Assembly: GCA_030149685.1 (NCBI GenBank)
Contig: JASLGI010000179.1
Coordinates: 1 to 5,598, forward strand
Length of the DNA stretch: 5,598 nucleotides
Direction of reading: 5' to 3'
From: Bacillaceae bacterium
Lineage (GTDB): Bacteria; Bacillota; Bacilli; Bacillales_A; Planococcaceae
The notes beneath the pieces were generated by a model that did not search any database, had not been told where the DNA came from, and saw only the letters and a program-made list of their open reading frames with translations. A program made the position numbers and the translations under genes. Below, piece after piece: positions 5,572 to 5,598 of the stretch (its first letter is position 1; every line of letters begins with the position of its first letter).

Positions 5572-5598
5572 TAATGAACATTATTTTTGTTCGTCTTA

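Overview
The window looks like a chromosomal segment of a low-to-moderate GC Gram-positive bacterium of the order Bacillales. The evidence is the strong AAGGAGG-type ribosome binding sites, a perfect CcpA cre box, TGn-extended -10 promoters, short intrinsic terminators, and a DUF47-Pit gene pair laid out like ykaA-pit of Bacillus subtilis. The genus cannot be fixed from the sequence; Bacillus, Anoxybacillus and Exiguobacterium relatives are all possible. No tRNA, rRNA, CRISPR array, insertion sequence or phage gene is visible.

Layout from left to right. (1) Positions 2-184 hold the C-terminal end of a peroxiredoxin, followed by a clean intrinsic terminator. (2) A short promoter region carries a perfect cre box directly against an extended -10. 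It drives a monocistronic amidase-signature hydrolase (281-1600, +). (3) A hairpin at 1607-1627 separates this gene from a convergent two-gene ABC transporter operon on the minus strand: a LolD/MacB-type ATPase (3624-2926) and an FtsX/MacB-type permease (2939-1635). The two genes overlap by 14 bases. (4) A 251-base divergent intergenic region (3625-3875) contains a 26-base imperfect direct repeat, a cluster of TGAAGA hexamers and a plausible extended -10 promoter. (5) The plus-strand operon ykaA-pit follows (3876-5508): a PhoU-like DUF47 protein and a PiT-family inorganic phosphate permease, separated by 10 bases. (6) The last 90 bases hold no complete gene and perhaps a promoter for a gene beyond the window. 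No gene-free stretch exceeds 300 bases.

The genes form independent units rather than one pathway: peroxide detoxification, a catabolite-controlled amide hydrolase, an ABC system of unknown substrate, and low-affinity phosphate uptake with its presumed accessory protein. I see no clearly novel system. The most informative non-coding signals are the cre box over the amidase promoter and the repeat structure in the divergent intergenic region.
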